Shown here: in pieces, positions 1 through 7,083 of the stretch
Layout of the letters: every line of letters starts with the position of its first letter
Numbering within the stretch: the first letter of the stretch is position 1
Assembly: GCA_963728165.1 (NCBI GenBank)
Contig: CAVSIY010000007.1
Coordinates: 310,001 to 374,000, forward strand
Source of the DNA: Hyphomicrobium_A sp963728165
GTDB lineage: Bacteria; Pseudomonadota; Alphaproteobacteria; Rhizobiales; Hyphomicrobiaceae
Direction of reading: 5' to 3'
DNA length: 64,000 nt
Program-made: the position numbers and the translations under genes
Notes under the pieces: generated by a model
Databases searched by the model: none
Told to the model about the DNA's origin: nothing
The model's input: only the letters and a program-made list of their open reading frames with translations

Positions 1-819
1 GCCCGGCCCGGTGAGACCGAGATCGGTCGCGAGCCGGACCCCAAGCTGCCCGGCGAGCACGCGCCGCTTCACCGGCTCGACCACGCCGGGCTTCAGATCG
101 AGGAGCTGGAACGGGCCGTAGGAGATGCGGATCAGGCGGTTCACGTCGAGCCCCAAGTGGGTGAGGATGCGTCGCACCTCACGGTTCTTGCCCTCGCGCA
201 GCGCCATGGTCAGCCAGGCGTTCGCGCCTTGCACGCTGTCGAGCGTCGCCTCGATCGGCCCATAGCGCACGCCCTCGATCTCGACGCCGTCCTTGAGCGC
301 GTCGAGCTGCGCTTGGGCAACGCGCCCGTGCGCGCGCACACGGTAGCGCCGGAGCCACCCCGTCGCCGGCAACTCCAGATGACGGGCGAGCGCGCCGTCG
401 TTGGTCAGAAGCAGCAGCCCCTCGCTGTTGAAGTCGAGCCGGCCGACGGAGACGACGCGCGGCAATTCGGGCGGCAGGTTGGCAAACACCGTGGGGCGGC
501 CTTGCGGGTCCTTGTGGGTGGTGACGAGGCCCTTGGGCTTGTAGTACCGCCACAGGCGCGCCGGCTCGGCCACGGGCAGGGCCGCGCCGTCGACCAGCAC
601 CTTGTCCTTGGGGCTCACATCGAAGGCCGGCGTCTTCAGGATCTTTCCGTTGACGCTGACGCGGCCTTCAGCGATCCATCGCTCGGCCTCGCGGCGCGAG
701 CACAGCCCGGCGCGGGCGAGCGCCTTGGCGATGCGCATGGGCTCGTCGGGGCCAGCGGGCGTTTCGGGCTTGTCGCGGGAGCCGCGTTTCGACGGCCGCT
801 TCGAAGGATTGGTGGACAT
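1..819 (-). CDS. Pseudouridine synthase, RsuA/RluB family (3' end outside window)
   Basis: Isomerises a uridine in ribosomal RNA to pseudouridine. The minus-strand frame is open from about 819 to the window edge, so the C-terminus is missing (273 residues seen). An S4 RNA-binding domain lies at about residues 28-75 (RIAKALARAGLCSRREAE). The catalytic motif GRLDFNSEGLLLL carries the active-site Asp at about 129, and GKNREVRR follows near 210. A Lys/Arg/Ser-rich leader of about 25 residues precedes S4, as is common in alphaproteobacterial members. The start could instead be the in-frame ATG at 837; neither has a clear Shine-Dalgarno. It is divergent from tadA, an arrangement common in Hyphomicrobiales. 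RluB versus RsuA cannot be settled from this sequence. Confidence 0.9.
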   Translation of the reverse strand, partial: MSTNPSKRPSKRGSRDKPETPAGPDEPMRIAKALARAGLCSRREAERWIAEGRVSVNGKILKTPAFDVSPKDKVLVDGAALPVAEPARLWRYYKPKGLVTTHKDPQGRPTVFANLPPELPRVVSVGRLDFNSEGLLLLTNDGALARHLELPATGWLRRYRVRAHGRVAQAQLDALKDGVEIEGVRYGPIEATLDSVQGANAWLTMALREGKNREVRRILTHLGLDVNRLIRISYGPFQLLDLKPGVVEPVKRRVLAGQLGVRLATDLGLTGPG

Positions 820-876
820 GGGAGGTCTAGGGGCCATGGAACGGGGCATGAAACGGGTTGCTCGGCGGACCCCCTT

Positions 877-1335
877 ATGACATCGGGACCTGAGTCGAGC
901 CACATGTCCCGTGCGCTCATCGAGGCGGAGGCCGCGGCAAGCCGCGGCGAGGTGCCGGTCGGCGCGGTCGTCACCGGCCCTGATGGGGCGGTGCTCGCCG
1001 CTGCCGGCAACCGCACGCGGGAATTGAACGACCCCACCGCTCACGCCGAGCTCCTGGCGATCCGCGCCGCCTGCGCCGCGCTCGGCTCCGAGCGTTTGAG
1101 CGGCTGCGACCTCTACGTGACGCTGGAGCCGTGCGCCATGTGCGCGGCTGCCATCTCGTTTGCGCGCATCCGCCGGCTCTACTACGGCGCGCCCGACCCC
1201 AAGGGCGGCGGTGTCGAGCACGGCGCGCGCGTGTTCAGCCACGACACCTGCCACCATCGGCCGGAGATCTATGCCGGGATCGACGAGGCGCGCGCCGCCG
1301 CGCTGCTCAAGGCGTTCTTCCAAGAAAAGCGTTGA
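877..1335 (+). CDS. tadA: tRNA-specific adenosine deaminase TadA
   Basis: Deaminates A34 to inosine in the tRNA-Arg(ACG) anticodon, an essential cytosolic reaction. The 152-residue product has the zinc-binding cytidine-deaminase-fold signature: HAE at residues 56-58 (Glu is the proton shuttle) and PCAMC with Cys 86 and 89. The N-terminal GEVPVGAVV block and the closing LLKAFF helix are typical. The frame is open far upstream, but family alignment begins only at about codon 240 of that frame, so ATG 877 was chosen (MTSGPESSHM); ATG 904 is possible. Divergent from the pseudouridine synthase and followed by a palindromic repeat. Confidence 0.95.
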   Translation: MTSGPESSHMSRALIEAEAAASRGEVPVGAVVTGPDGAVLAAAGNRTRELNDPTAHAELLAIRAACAALGSERLSGCDLYVTLEPCAMCAAAISFARIRRLYYGAPDPKGGGVEHGARVFSHDTCHHRPEIYAGIDEARAAALLKAFFQEKR

Positions 1336-1345
1336 AGCGGCCTAG

Positions 1346-1504
1346 CCCCTCACCCGCTCGCCCGGTTGCTACCGGGCTCGCGACCTCTCCCCCTGGGAGA
1401 GGTGAGTTCTCACCCAGCCAAAACGGGCAGCGCCACCTCTCCCAAGGGGAGAGGTCGGAAGCGGGCGCTCATGCGAGGCATGGCGCGCGCTTCCGGGTGA
1501 GGGG
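1346..1504. repeat. Composite palindromic repeat downstream of tadA
   Basis: Two small hairpins with the same 9-base arm (ACCTCTCCC/GGGAGAGGT) sit at 1383-1403 and 1435-1455. They are enclosed by an outer inverted repeat, CCCCTCACCCG at 1346-1356 and CGGGTGAGGGG at 1494-1504. A related element with the same CTCTCCCC and CCCCTCACC modules lies near 26.5 kb, so this is a dispersed intergenic family. It lies between convergent tadA and the patatin gene, where it could end transcription from both sides. Confidence 0.75.
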
Positions 1505-1513
1505 GGAGCTGCT

Positions 1514-2515
1514 CTAAGATTTAGATGAGCGGCCGCGGCGCAGAAGCGGGCGGCGCGGGGGCCGCTTGGGCGCGGCGATCTCCTTCGTCGCCTCCGGCAG
1601 CTCGATCGCCTCCACCGTCTCGAGGGTCTCGGCTTCCAACACGCGCGCCAGCTGGGCCTTGAGCCGCTCCTTGGCGGGCTCGGCGGCGGCGAGGATCTCG
1701 TCGAGCTTCAGGAAATCGAGGATCTGGAAGCGGCTGGTGCCGGCGTCGATGTAGACGTCGGGGTGGCGTGAGCGCAGCTTCTCCTTGATGATCGTGCGCT
1801 CGAAGATGAAGTTCGCGGCAAACAGCGCCTCCCACGGCTTTGGCATTTCCTGGCCCGGGCGGCGCACCGGCGCCCCGCTCACGTCGATCGCCACCGTCAA
1901 GTCGGCCTCGCCGTTCAAGATGTCGAAGGGCAGCGGGTTGACGAGGCCGCCGTCGATCAGGACGCGTCCCTCATGCACGACCGGCTCGAAGATGACGGGA
2001 AGCGCGATCGAAGCGGCGATCGCCCGGCGCAATGGGCCGGAGGAGAAGATCACCGGCTCTTGCGCATAGAAGTCGGAGGCGACGATCTTCAACGGGATCG
2101 CCAGATGATCGAAGTCGTGGCCGATGCCGGGCGGCAGGATGATGTCCAAGAGCCGGTCCGGCGCGAGGAAGGCGCGGCCCGCCGCGAACACGTTCCAGAT
2201 GCGCCGTGTGGTCCTGACGCGGGCGGCGTAGAGGTCGCGCACGAGGTCGAGGCGCTTCTTCAGGACCTCTTGCGTGTGGGCGCGGATCTGGCGCCCGCTG
2301 AGGCCCGAGGCGTAGGCCGCAGCGAAGATGGCGCCGATCGAGGTGCCGGCGATGATCTTGGGGCGCAGGCCCAGCTCGTCGAAGGCTTCCAGGATGGGGA
2401 TGTGGGCGAGCCCGCGCGCGCCGCCGCCGCCGAGCGCCAGAGCGATCGTCGGCTCACGCGACGGCAGCGCGATCCCGCGCGGCTTCGCGTCTAGGGGGAC
2501 GGGCTTGTGCGTCAT
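1514..2515 (-). CDS. Patatin-like phospholipase (RssA/YchK-type)
   Basis: Predicted serine acyl hydrolase acting on phospholipid acyl esters. The 333-residue product has the patatin oxyanion-hole motif ALGGGGARGLAH (about 28-38), the nucleophile elbow GTSIGA (Ser at about 59) and the dyad Asp in IDGG (Asp at about 188), so the Ser-Asp dyad is complete. No signal peptide is seen, which suits a cytosolic or peripheral membrane protein. A proline- and arginine-rich tail follows residue 300. ATG 2515 (MTHKPVPLDA) was preferred to an upstream start at 2575 because homology begins just after it. The physiological substrate is unknown. Confidence 0.85.
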   Translation of the reverse strand: MTHKPVPLDAKPRGIALPSREPTIALALGGGGARGLAHIPILEAFDELGLRPKIIAGTSIGAIFAAAYASGLSGRQIRAHTQEVLKKRLDLVRDLYAARVRTTRRIWNVFAAGRAFLAPDRLLDIILPPGIGHDFDHLAIPLKIVASDFYAQEPVIFSSGPLRRAIAASIALPVIFEPVVHEGRVLIDGGLVNPLPFDILNGEADLTVAIDVSGAPVRRPGQEMPKPWEALFAANFIFERTIIKEKLRSRHPDVYIDAGTSRFQILDFLKLDEILAAAEPAKERLKAQLARVLEAETLETVEAIELPEATKEIAAPKRPPRRPLLRRGRSSKS

Positions 2516-2660
2516 TGGGGCCAAGTGGGCGACGGCCTTTGCGCGAATCAGGACGAGGCGGAGGATAGCGGCCAAGTCTTACGGTCTTTGTGACCGCCAG
2601 GGAATTGCCGCCACAGCCTCCCGCCACATATAGGCCCGGTACGGGCTGCGGACCAATGTC

Positions 2661-3944
2661 TCAAGCTTTGGCCTTTTCGCGGGCGACGGCGCGCCAGCCG
2701 ATGTCGGAGCGGCAGAAACCGCCCGGCCAGTCGATCTTGGCGATCGCGGCATAGGCACGCGCCTGCGCTTCCGCCACGGTGTTGGCCCGCGCCGTGACAT
2801 TCAACACGCGGCCGCCGTTGGCGAGGATGCGGTCGCCGTCTCGTTTGGTTGCGGCATGGAAGATCTCCACGCCCTCGGTTGCCGCGGCTGCGTCGAGCCC
2901 CTTGATCTCGCTGCCGAGCTGCGGCGGCCCGGGATAGCCGTTTGCCGCCATGACCACGGTGAGCGCCGTCTCATGGCTCCACTCGAGCGCGATTTGGTCG
3001 AGGCCGCCCTCGGCGGTGGCAAGCAGCGCCGGCAGCAGGTCGGACTGCAAGCGCACCATCAGCGCCTGCGTCTCGGGATCGCCGAAGCGCACGTTGTACT
3101 CGATGAGCTTGGGGCCATCGCCGGTGATCATGAGGCCTGCGAACAGCACGCCCTGGAAAGGGGTGCCGCGCGCCGCCATCGCCGCGACCGTCGGCGTGAT
3201 GATCTCGTCTATCGTGCGCTTCACCATCGTTTGCGTCATCACCGGGGCGGGCGAGTAGGCGCCCATGCCGCCGGTGTTGGGCCCGGTGTCGCCATCGCCG
3301 ACGCGCTTGTGGTCCTGGGCGGCGGCGAGCGGCAGCACGTTCTGTCCGTCGACGAGGGCAAAGAAGCTCGCCTCCTCGCCTTGGAGGAATTCCTCAACCA
3401 CGATCTCGGCGCCGGCCTGGCCGAAGGCGCCGGCAAAGCACGCCTCGATTGCGGCCCCGGCTTGCTTGCGCGTCTCGCAGATGGTCACGCCCTTGCCTGC
3501 GGCAAGCCCGTCGGCCTTGACCACGACCGGCAGGTCTTGGCCTTCGACGTAGGCCTTGGCCGCGGCGGCGTCGGTGAAGCGGCTGTAGGCCGCAGTGGGG
3601 ATCTTGAACTCGCGGGCCAGGTCCTTGGCGTAGCCTTTGGAGGCTTCGAGCTGGGCCGCGGCGCGCGTGGGCCCGAAGCAATTGATGCCGGCGGTGGCAA
3701 GGTCGTCCGCAAGCCCGGCCACGAGCGGCGCCTCGGGCCCGACGACCACCAAACCGACGGCGTTATCCTTGCAGAAGCGGATCACCGCCGTATGGTCGGC
3801 CGCGGCTATCCCCACACATTCCGCCACCTCCGCAATTCCGCCGTTGCCGGGTGCACAATAGAGTCGCTTCAACAGCGGGCTTGCCCGCAGCTTCCAGGCC
3901 AGCGCGTGCTCGCGTCCGCCGGAGCCGATGAGGAGGACGTTCAT
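2661..3944 (-). CDS. purD: Phosphoribosylamine-glycine ligase PurD
   Basis: Joins phosphoribosylamine and glycine with ATP to make GAR, the second step of de novo purine synthesis. The 427-residue length is standard. The protein opens with MNVLLIGSGGREHALAWKL, followed by the ATP-grasp region (VVKADGLAAGKGV near 145) and the conserved KRVGDGDTGPNTGGMGAYSP block near 215-235. The FGDPETQ metal-site motif follows near 290. The start is unambiguous because homology begins at the Met. It is divergent from xseA across a 258-base gap filled by two hairpin repeats. Confidence 0.97.
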   Translation of the reverse strand: MNVLLIGSGGREHALAWKLRASPLLKRLYCAPGNGGIAEVAECVGIAAADHTAVIRFCKDNAVGLVVVGPEAPLVAGLADDLATAGINCFGPTRAAAQLEASKGYAKDLAREFKIPTAAYSRFTDAAAAKAYVEGQDLPVVVKADGLAAGKGVTICETRKQAGAAIEACFAGAFGQAGAEIVVEEFLQGEEASFFALVDGQNVLPLAAAQDHKRVGDGDTGPNTGGMGAYSPAPVMTQTMVKRTIDEIITPTVAAMAARGTPFQGVLFAGLMITGDGPKLIEYNVRFGDPETQALMVRLQSDLLPALLATAEGGLDQIALEWSHETALTVVMAANGYPGPPQLGSEIKGLDAAAATEGVEIFHAATKRDGDRILANGGRVLNVTARANTVAEAQARAYAAIAKIDWPGGFCRSDIGWRAVAREKAKA

Positions 3945-4026
3945 CGTTAAGCAACTCTCGCGCGTGGGGGATCTTTCGCCGCGCCGTGCGCCGCACGACC
4001 GTGGACTGATGTATCATCGAATCGCA

Positions 4027-4103
4027 CCAGTGTCCCAAATCCGAAGTTCGCACACACCGTGCGGCATGCCCATTTGCGAACTTCGGATTTAAAGGGACAC
4101 TGG
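4027..4103. repeat. Long imperfect palindrome A between purD and xseA
   Basis: The left arm 4027-4052 (CCAGTGTCCC, AAATCCGAAGTTCGCA) pairs with the right arm 4075-4103. The only irregularity is a 3-base TTT bulge in the right arm. The 22-base loop contains a further GGCATGCC palindrome. The arm shares the layout AGTGT, then 10-14 bases, then AAGTTC with palindrome B 16 bases further on, so the two look like members of one repeat family. No protein is encoded here. Confidence 0.85.
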
Positions 4104-4118
4104 CAGTAGCAAAGTTTT

Positions 4119-4194
4119 CTAGTGTGGCTTTGGTTCAGGAGTTCCCTCCGAACCAGGTCGCGAGCGACGGGGAACTTCTGAACCGCCACACTAG
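4119..4194. repeat. Long imperfect palindrome B, CTAG-ended, between purD and xseA
   Basis: The left arm 4119-4146 (CTAGTGTGGC, then GGTTCAGGAGTTCCC) pairs with the right arm 4169-4194, with a two-base bulge and one mismatch. The termini are CTAG on both sides and the loop is 22 bases. It ends 8 bases before the xseA ATG at 4203, so a transcript reading through would present a hairpin that covers the ribosome-binding region. It resembles a miniature inverted-repeat element or a REP-type sequence. Confidence 0.85.
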
Positions 4195-4202
4195 CTAGAA
4201 AC

Positions 4203-5690
4203 ATGCGAGGAGCCGTGACGCAAACCGCCGCTCAGATGCCGCTTGGCGCCAACGTCGCCGAGTACACCGTCTCCGAGCTCTCGGGCGCCATCAAGCGCGC
4301 GCTCGAGGAGGGCTTCGGCTACGTGCGCCTGCGCGGCGAGGTGTCGGGCTTCAGGGGCCCGCACGCCTCCGGTCACTGCTACTTTGCGCTCAAGGACGAC
4401 AAGGCCAAGATCGAGGCGGTGGTGTGGAAGGGCACCTATCAGCGTCTCAAGGTGAAGCCGCAGGAAGGCCTCGAGGTCGTGGTCCAGGGCCGCGTCACCA
4501 CCTATCCCGGCTCCTCCAAGTACCAGATCGTCATCGAGAGCCTGGAGCCGGCGGGCCTCGGCGCGCTGATGGCGCTGCTCGAAGAGAGGAAGCGCAAGCT
4601 CGCAGCCGAAGGCCTGTTTGAGGAGGCGCGCAAGAAGCCGCGCCCCTTCCTGCCGCGCCTCGTCGGCATCGTCACCTCGCCGACGGGCGCCGTCATCCGC
4701 GACATGCTGCACGGCTTTACCGAGCGCTTTCCCACGCGCGTGCTGGTGTGGCCGGTGCGCGTCCAGGGCGAGACCTGCGCAGCTGAGGTCGCCGCCGCCA
4801 TCGCCGGCTTCAACGCCTTGCCGCCGGGCGGCGCGTTTCAGCGTCCCGACGTCCTGATCGTGGCACGCGGCGGCGGCAGCCTCGAGGACCTCATGGGCTT
4901 CAATGAGGAGATCGTGGTGCGCGCGGTGGCGGCAAGCTTGATCCCCGTCATCTCCGCCGTCGGCCACGAGACCGACTGGACGCTCATCGATCTCGTGGCG
5001 GACGCGCGCGCGCCCACGCCCACCAAGGCTGCCGAATGGGCGGTGCCGAAGTTTGCCGACCTCGCCGACAGCACCGACAAGCTGGCTTTGCGCCTCTCGA
5101 CGGCGGCACGGCGCGCGCTGCAGCAGGGGCGCACCCACCTGAAGGCGGCCGCGCGCGGACTGCCGCGGCTGCAGGACATCATCGCCATGCCGCGCCAGCG
5201 CTTCGACGCGTGCGAGAAGCGCCTGGTCCGTGCCTTGCTCGCCAACACGCGCGCTCACCACACGCGCTATGTGCGCCTTGCCACGCGGCTGCGCCCGAGG
5301 GCGTTGGCGCAGCGCGTGGCGCTGTGCGGCAGGGAGCTTTCGAGCCTCAACGCGCGCGCCGGGCAGGCGCTGCGAAACGGGATCATGGGCCGCCGCCGCC
5401 TGCTCGACGGGCATGCCAAGCTTTTGGACTCGCTCAGCTACCAGAACGTTCTGGAGCGCGGGTTCGCGTTGGTGCGCGACGATGCGGGGCAGACGGTGCG
5501 CGGCGCAGCCAACTTGCATCCAGGCGACAAGCTGCAGGTCGAGTTCCGCGACGGGCGGGCCGACGTCGAGACGCGCTCAGTCGAGCTTGCCGGCGCGCGG
5601 CCGTCGCCGCAGGCGGCACCAACGCCGCACGATCCCGGCGTGCGCCGCTCCGGGCGGCGCGGCGGCGGCAGCCAAGGCTCGCTCTTTTGA
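4203..5690 (+). CDS. xseA: Exodeoxyribonuclease VII large subunit XseA
   Basis: Large subunit of the single-strand-specific exonuclease that trims DNA to acid-soluble oligonucleotides. The 495-residue product has the N-terminal OB-fold (EYTVSELSGAIKRALEE to about residue 110). The catalytic core has GIVTSPTGAVIRDM near 156-170, ARGGGSLEDLMGFNEE near 221-236, and SAVGHETDWTLIDLVADARA near 250-270. A coiled-coil arm follows, and the tail is basic and Gly-rich. The start at 4203 is the first ATG after palindrome B; MPLGANVAEYT at residue 12 is an alternative. The small subunit XseB is not in the window. Confidence 0.96.
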   Translation: MRGAVTQTAAQMPLGANVAEYTVSELSGAIKRALEEGFGYVRLRGEVSGFRGPHASGHCYFALKDDKAKIEAVVWKGTYQRLKVKPQEGLEVVVQGRVTTYPGSSKYQIVIESLEPAGLGALMALLEERKRKLAAEGLFEEARKKPRPFLPRLVGIVTSPTGAVIRDMLHGFTERFPTRVLVWPVRVQGETCAAEVAAAIAGFNALPPGGAFQRPDVLIVARGGGSLEDLMGFNEEIVVRAVAASLIPVISAVGHETDWTLIDLVADARAPTPTKAAEWAVPKFADLADSTDKLALRLSTAARRALQQGRTHLKAAARGLPRLQDIIAMPRQRFDACEKRLVRALLANTRAHHTRYVRLATRLRPRALAQRVALCGRELSSLNARAGQALRNGIMGRRRLLDGHAKLLDSLSYQNVLERGFALVRDDAGQTVRGAANLHPGDKLQVEFRDGRADVETRSVELAGARPSPQAAPTPHDPGVRRSGRRGGGSQGSLF

Positions 5691-5778
5691 AGGAGACTTT
5701 GCAACACTCGCTTGACGCGGCGCGCGCGATTGGCGATGTGAAATGCCCCAATTGCGATAGCCGCCATCAGAGGCGTAC

Positions 5779-5998
5779 ATGAATTCGGATCGACAGGTTC
5801 TTCGGTCTCAGAGGCGAGGCCAAGGTGCGCTACCTCGACGGAGAGTTCCAGGTGATCTCTCCGGGCGATTTCGTGCGCTGCGCGGTGACCGGCGAGCCGA
5901 TCATGCTTCCCGATCTGCGCTACTGGAGCGTGGAGCTGCAGGAGGCCTACGTCTCCCCCGAAGTCTCGATGCAAAGGTACCGGGAGACGCGGCGCTAG
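5779..5998 (+). CDS. DUF2093 family protein (apparent +1 frameshift at the start)
   Basis: Small conserved protein of unknown function found next to lpxK in Hyphomicrobiales. The frame ending at the TAG at 5996-5998 encodes KVRYLDGEFQVISPGDFVRC and TGEPIMLPDLRYWSVELQEAY, the DUF2093 core. That frame has no ATG: it opens at a TGA (5780), followed by ATT. The ATG at 5779 lies one frame off. Removing one T from GAATTC (5781-5786) joins them as MNRIDRFFGLRGEAKVRYL, a normal family N-terminus of a 72-residue protein. I therefore annotate the whole span; a true ATT start or a GTG start at 5825 are alternatives. Its stop overlaps the convergent lpxK stop. Confidence 0.8.
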
Positions 5999-7083
5999 AG
6001 CTGCGGCGGGCGCATGGCGCGCCGGGGATAATTCTGGTTTTGCGTTGCGCTCTCGATGAGCGAGACGAGGCGCCCCAGATCGCGCTCCTCAAACTCCAGC
6101 TTGATGGCGATCGGTTGGGCGCGTTGCTTGAGCGCCACCGGCAGTCTGGCGTCGCCTTCGAGGCGCACCCAATCCTTCTCGGTGGTGAGGAGGCGCGCGG
6201 CATGGGTCTCGGCCAGCGCCAGAAGACGCTTGGCGTCGCGCCGCGACAGGACATGGTGATCGGGAAACGCGACGCGCTGCAGGACGCGCGCGCCTGTGCT
6301 CTCCAGGAGCGTGAAGAAGCGCTCCGGGTTGGCGATCCCGGCGAAGGCGACGACCGGCATTGCGGCGAGCGGGGCGGGATCGTCCTCTGTGACGGCGCGC
6401 ATCGCCAGCACCGGACCGGGAAAGTTGCGTTTGAGAAGCGCGTGGATGTCGGGCGCGACCTCGCTCGCCTGCGTTGGCGGGTCGCGCACGACGATCGCAT
6501 CGACGAGCCGCAGTTGAAAATCGATGGGCGCGCGCAAGGGCCCCGCCGGGATCACCTCGCCGTTGCCGAGCCCGCGCGCGCCGTCGACGACGCCGATCGA
6601 CAGGTCCTTGACGAGCGCCGGGTTCTGCAGCCCGTCGTCCATGATGACGGCGCTGACGCTGCGGCCGCTGTCCTCGATCATCTTGACGCCCAGCTTGCGG
6701 TCGCGGGCAACGAGCGTCGGCGCCACGCGGGCGAGCAGCAGCGGCTCGTCGCCGAAGCGCCGCGCCGCGTCAGCTCCCGCCTCCACCCACACCGGGCCCG
6801 TCTCCATCCCGCCGTAGCCGCGCGTCAAGAACACCGGCGTGCCGCCGCGTGCGCTGATGAGCTGCGCGATCAGGATGGCGAGCGGCGTCTTGCCGGTGCC
6901 GCCGGCGGTGAAGTTTCCCACGCAAATGACGGGGTAGCGCGAGCGGTAGGGCTGCTGCCGGCGAAAGCGGGAGAGCACGATGGTGCCGTAGAGGCGGCTG
7001 AATGGGGAAAGCAGGCGGGCCAAGAGGCGCGGGCGCCCGTCGTGCCCCGCGCCATACCACCAGCCGGGCTCGTCAAGACGCAC
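5995..7083 (-). CDS. lpxK: Tetraacyldisaccharide 4'-kinase LpxK
   Basis: Phosphorylates the 4' position of the lipid A disaccharide at the inner membrane, giving lipid IVA. The 362-residue product carries the P-loop GNFTAGGTGKTP at 56-67 after an amphipathic N-terminal segment (RLLARLLSPFSRLYG). The downstream FLTRGYGG, DDGLQNP and TTEKDWVRL motifs are all family hallmarks. The start overlaps the end of the upstream DUF374-WaaA gene by 11 bases, indicating translational coupling. The stop overlaps the DUF2093 stop on the other strand. Confidence 0.96.
   Translation of the reverse strand: MRLDEPGWWYGAGHDGRPRLLARLLSPFSRLYGTIVLSRFRRQQPYRSRYPVICVGNFTAGGTGKTPLAILIAQLISARGGTPVFLTRGYGGMETGPVWVEAGADAARRFGDEPLLLARVAPTLVARDRKLGVKMIEDSGRSVSAVIMDDGLQNPALVKDLSIGVVDGARGLGNGEVIPAGPLRAPIDFQLRLVDAIVVRDPPTQASEVAPDIHALLKRNFPGPVLAMRAVTEDDPAPLAAMPVVAFAGIANPERFFTLLESTGARVLQRVAFPDHHVLSRRDAKRLLALAETHAARLLTTEKDWVRLEGDARLPVALKQRAQPIAIKLEFEERDLGRLVSLIESATQNQNYPRRAMRPPQL

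Noticed and set aside
2856..3950. 364-codon open frame opposite purD
   Set aside because: Antisense shadow without recognisable motif; purD is certain.
4191..5519. 442-codon open frame antisense to xseA
   Set aside because: Lies fully opposite a well-conserved gene; Arg/Ala/His-rich composition typical of GC-rich shadow frames; no domain.
5735..5782. Short zinc-ribbon-like peptide with CPNC ahead of DUF2093
   Set aside because: Only about 14 residues before a stop, a single CxxC and no family match; probably chance.
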